Shown here: positions 8,265 through 8,392 of the stretch, in pieces
How positions within the stretch are numbered: the first letter of the stretch is position 1
Layout of the letters: each line of letters opens with the position of its first letter
NCBI GenBank assembly: GCA_029256665.1
Contig: JAQSXN010000136.1
Location: 1-8,392, forward strand
Length of the DNA stretch: 8,392 bases
From: Paenibacillus sp.
GTDB lineage: Bacteria > Bacillota > Bacilli > Paenibacillales > Paenibacillaceae
Reading direction: 5' to 3'
The notes under the pieces: model-generated
What the model was told of the DNA's origin: nothing
What the model saw: the letters and a program-made list of their open reading frames with translations, nothing else
The model's database searches: none
Program-made: the position numbers and the translations under genes

Positions 8265-8270
8265 TCCTCT
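8265..8270 (-). promoter_or_regulatory. Ribosome binding site supporting the TTG start of the methyltransferase
   Basis: AGAGGA lies nine bases upstream of the TTG codon at 8255. It is weaker than the sites of addA and addB. Together with the in-frame TGA at 8259-8261 and the conserved PUA N-terminus it supports TTG as the start; the next ATG in frame (residue 31) would remove much of the PUA domain. Confidence 0.6.
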
Positions 8271-8296
8271 CTCGCCCTGCGAATCGCTATGTATGT

Positions 8297-8359
8297 CTAC
8301 CTTGGCCTAACTCGTACCGATAAAGCGGATGTACGGCTCCATGCCTTACAGCCTGTCAT
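8297..8359 (-). other. Candidate 20-codon leader ORF upstream of the methyltransferase
   Basis: An ATG at 8359 opens a 20-residue ORF (beginning MTGCKAW and ending RVRPR) that stops with TAG at 8297-8299. AAGGAG lies ten bases before the ATG (8370-8375), slightly far but usable. The peptide is basic and Ser/Arg-rich, with no family I recognise and no run of one amino acid typical of an attenuator. The stop is 41 bases before the methyltransferase TTG. It could be a regulatory leader peptide or chance; in a region this short a spurious ORF with a purine-rich upstream stretch is quite possible. Confidence 0.2.
8313..8335. repeat. Short inverted repeat in the leader region
   Basis: CGTAC (8313-8317) and GTACG (8331-8335) form a 5-bp stem around a 13-base loop. 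An alternative fold pairs four outer bases and an inner CCG/CGG. It lies inside the candidate leader ORF. No T-run follows on either strand, so it is not an intrinsic terminator. It may be an RNA hairpin or chance. Confidence 0.3.
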
Positions 8360-8392
8360 GCTCGTCTCGCTCCTTGCATACCTATTACGAAT

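Larger units (their letters stand above)
8256..8392 (-). promoter_or_regulatory. Upstream leader region of the methyltransferase-addBA unit, cut by the window edge
   Basis: These 137 bases hold no recognised gene. They should contain at least part of the 5' untranslated region of the methyltransferase gene. I looked for sigma-A promoter boxes reading leftward and found only poor matches, so no promoter is called; it may lie beyond the right edge. The region contains a candidate 20-codon ORF and a short inverted repeat, listed separately. Confidence 0.4.

Noticed and set aside
8306..8341. Resemblance of the leader hairpin (GAGCCGTAC...GTACG) to group II intron domain V
   Set aside because: The catalytic AGC triad pairing, the GNRA tetraloop and the two-base bulge on the 3' side do not all occur on the same strand, and there is no intron-encoded protein or other intron domain nearby.
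8348..8356. Small dyad ACAG-C-CTGT that could be an operator
   Set aside because: Only four bases per arm, not matching the Bacillus LexA box or another operator I recognise; this is expected by chance.

Overview
This window looks like an ordinary chromosomal segment of a GC-rich Gram-positive Bacillota, most likely Paenibacillaceae (Paenibacillus or Cohnella-like). The grounds are an AddAB-type rather than RecBCD-type recombination nuclease, strong AGGAGG-type ribosome binding sites, a TTG start codon, and a high GC content with few TTA, CTA or TCA codons. The assignment to family level is inference from protein character; no search was run.

All convincing genes lie on the minus strand and read from right to left. 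Positions 8255-6897 encode a three-domain PUA/SAM-dependent rRNA methyltransferase of the RlmI/YwbD type. After a 37-base gap, positions 6859-3365 encode a complete AddB (1164 residues) with its Walker A motif, four iron-sulfur cysteines and nuclease motif. AddA starts at 3368, overlapping the AddB stop codon by four bases (ATGA). It runs open through the left edge of the window (1122 complete codons), so its C-terminal nuclease domain is not visible. The remaining 137 bases (8256-8392) are the upstream region of the methyltransferase gene. They hold a weak candidate leader ORF and a short inverted repeat.

The tight spacing, and the absence of any terminator-like hairpin plus T-run between the genes, suggest one transcription unit: methyltransferase, addB, addA. 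AddA and AddB together form the helicase-nuclease that resects double-strand breaks and, after recognising Chi, loads RecA. The methyltransferase acts on ribosomal RNA and has no evident mechanistic link to it. I found no mobile element, CRISPR array, tRNA, rRNA or clearly novel system. The points worth a second look are modest: translational coupling built into the AddB C-terminus, an A8 tract inside addA, acidic linkers in AddA, insertions in the methyltransferase, and the short leader region.
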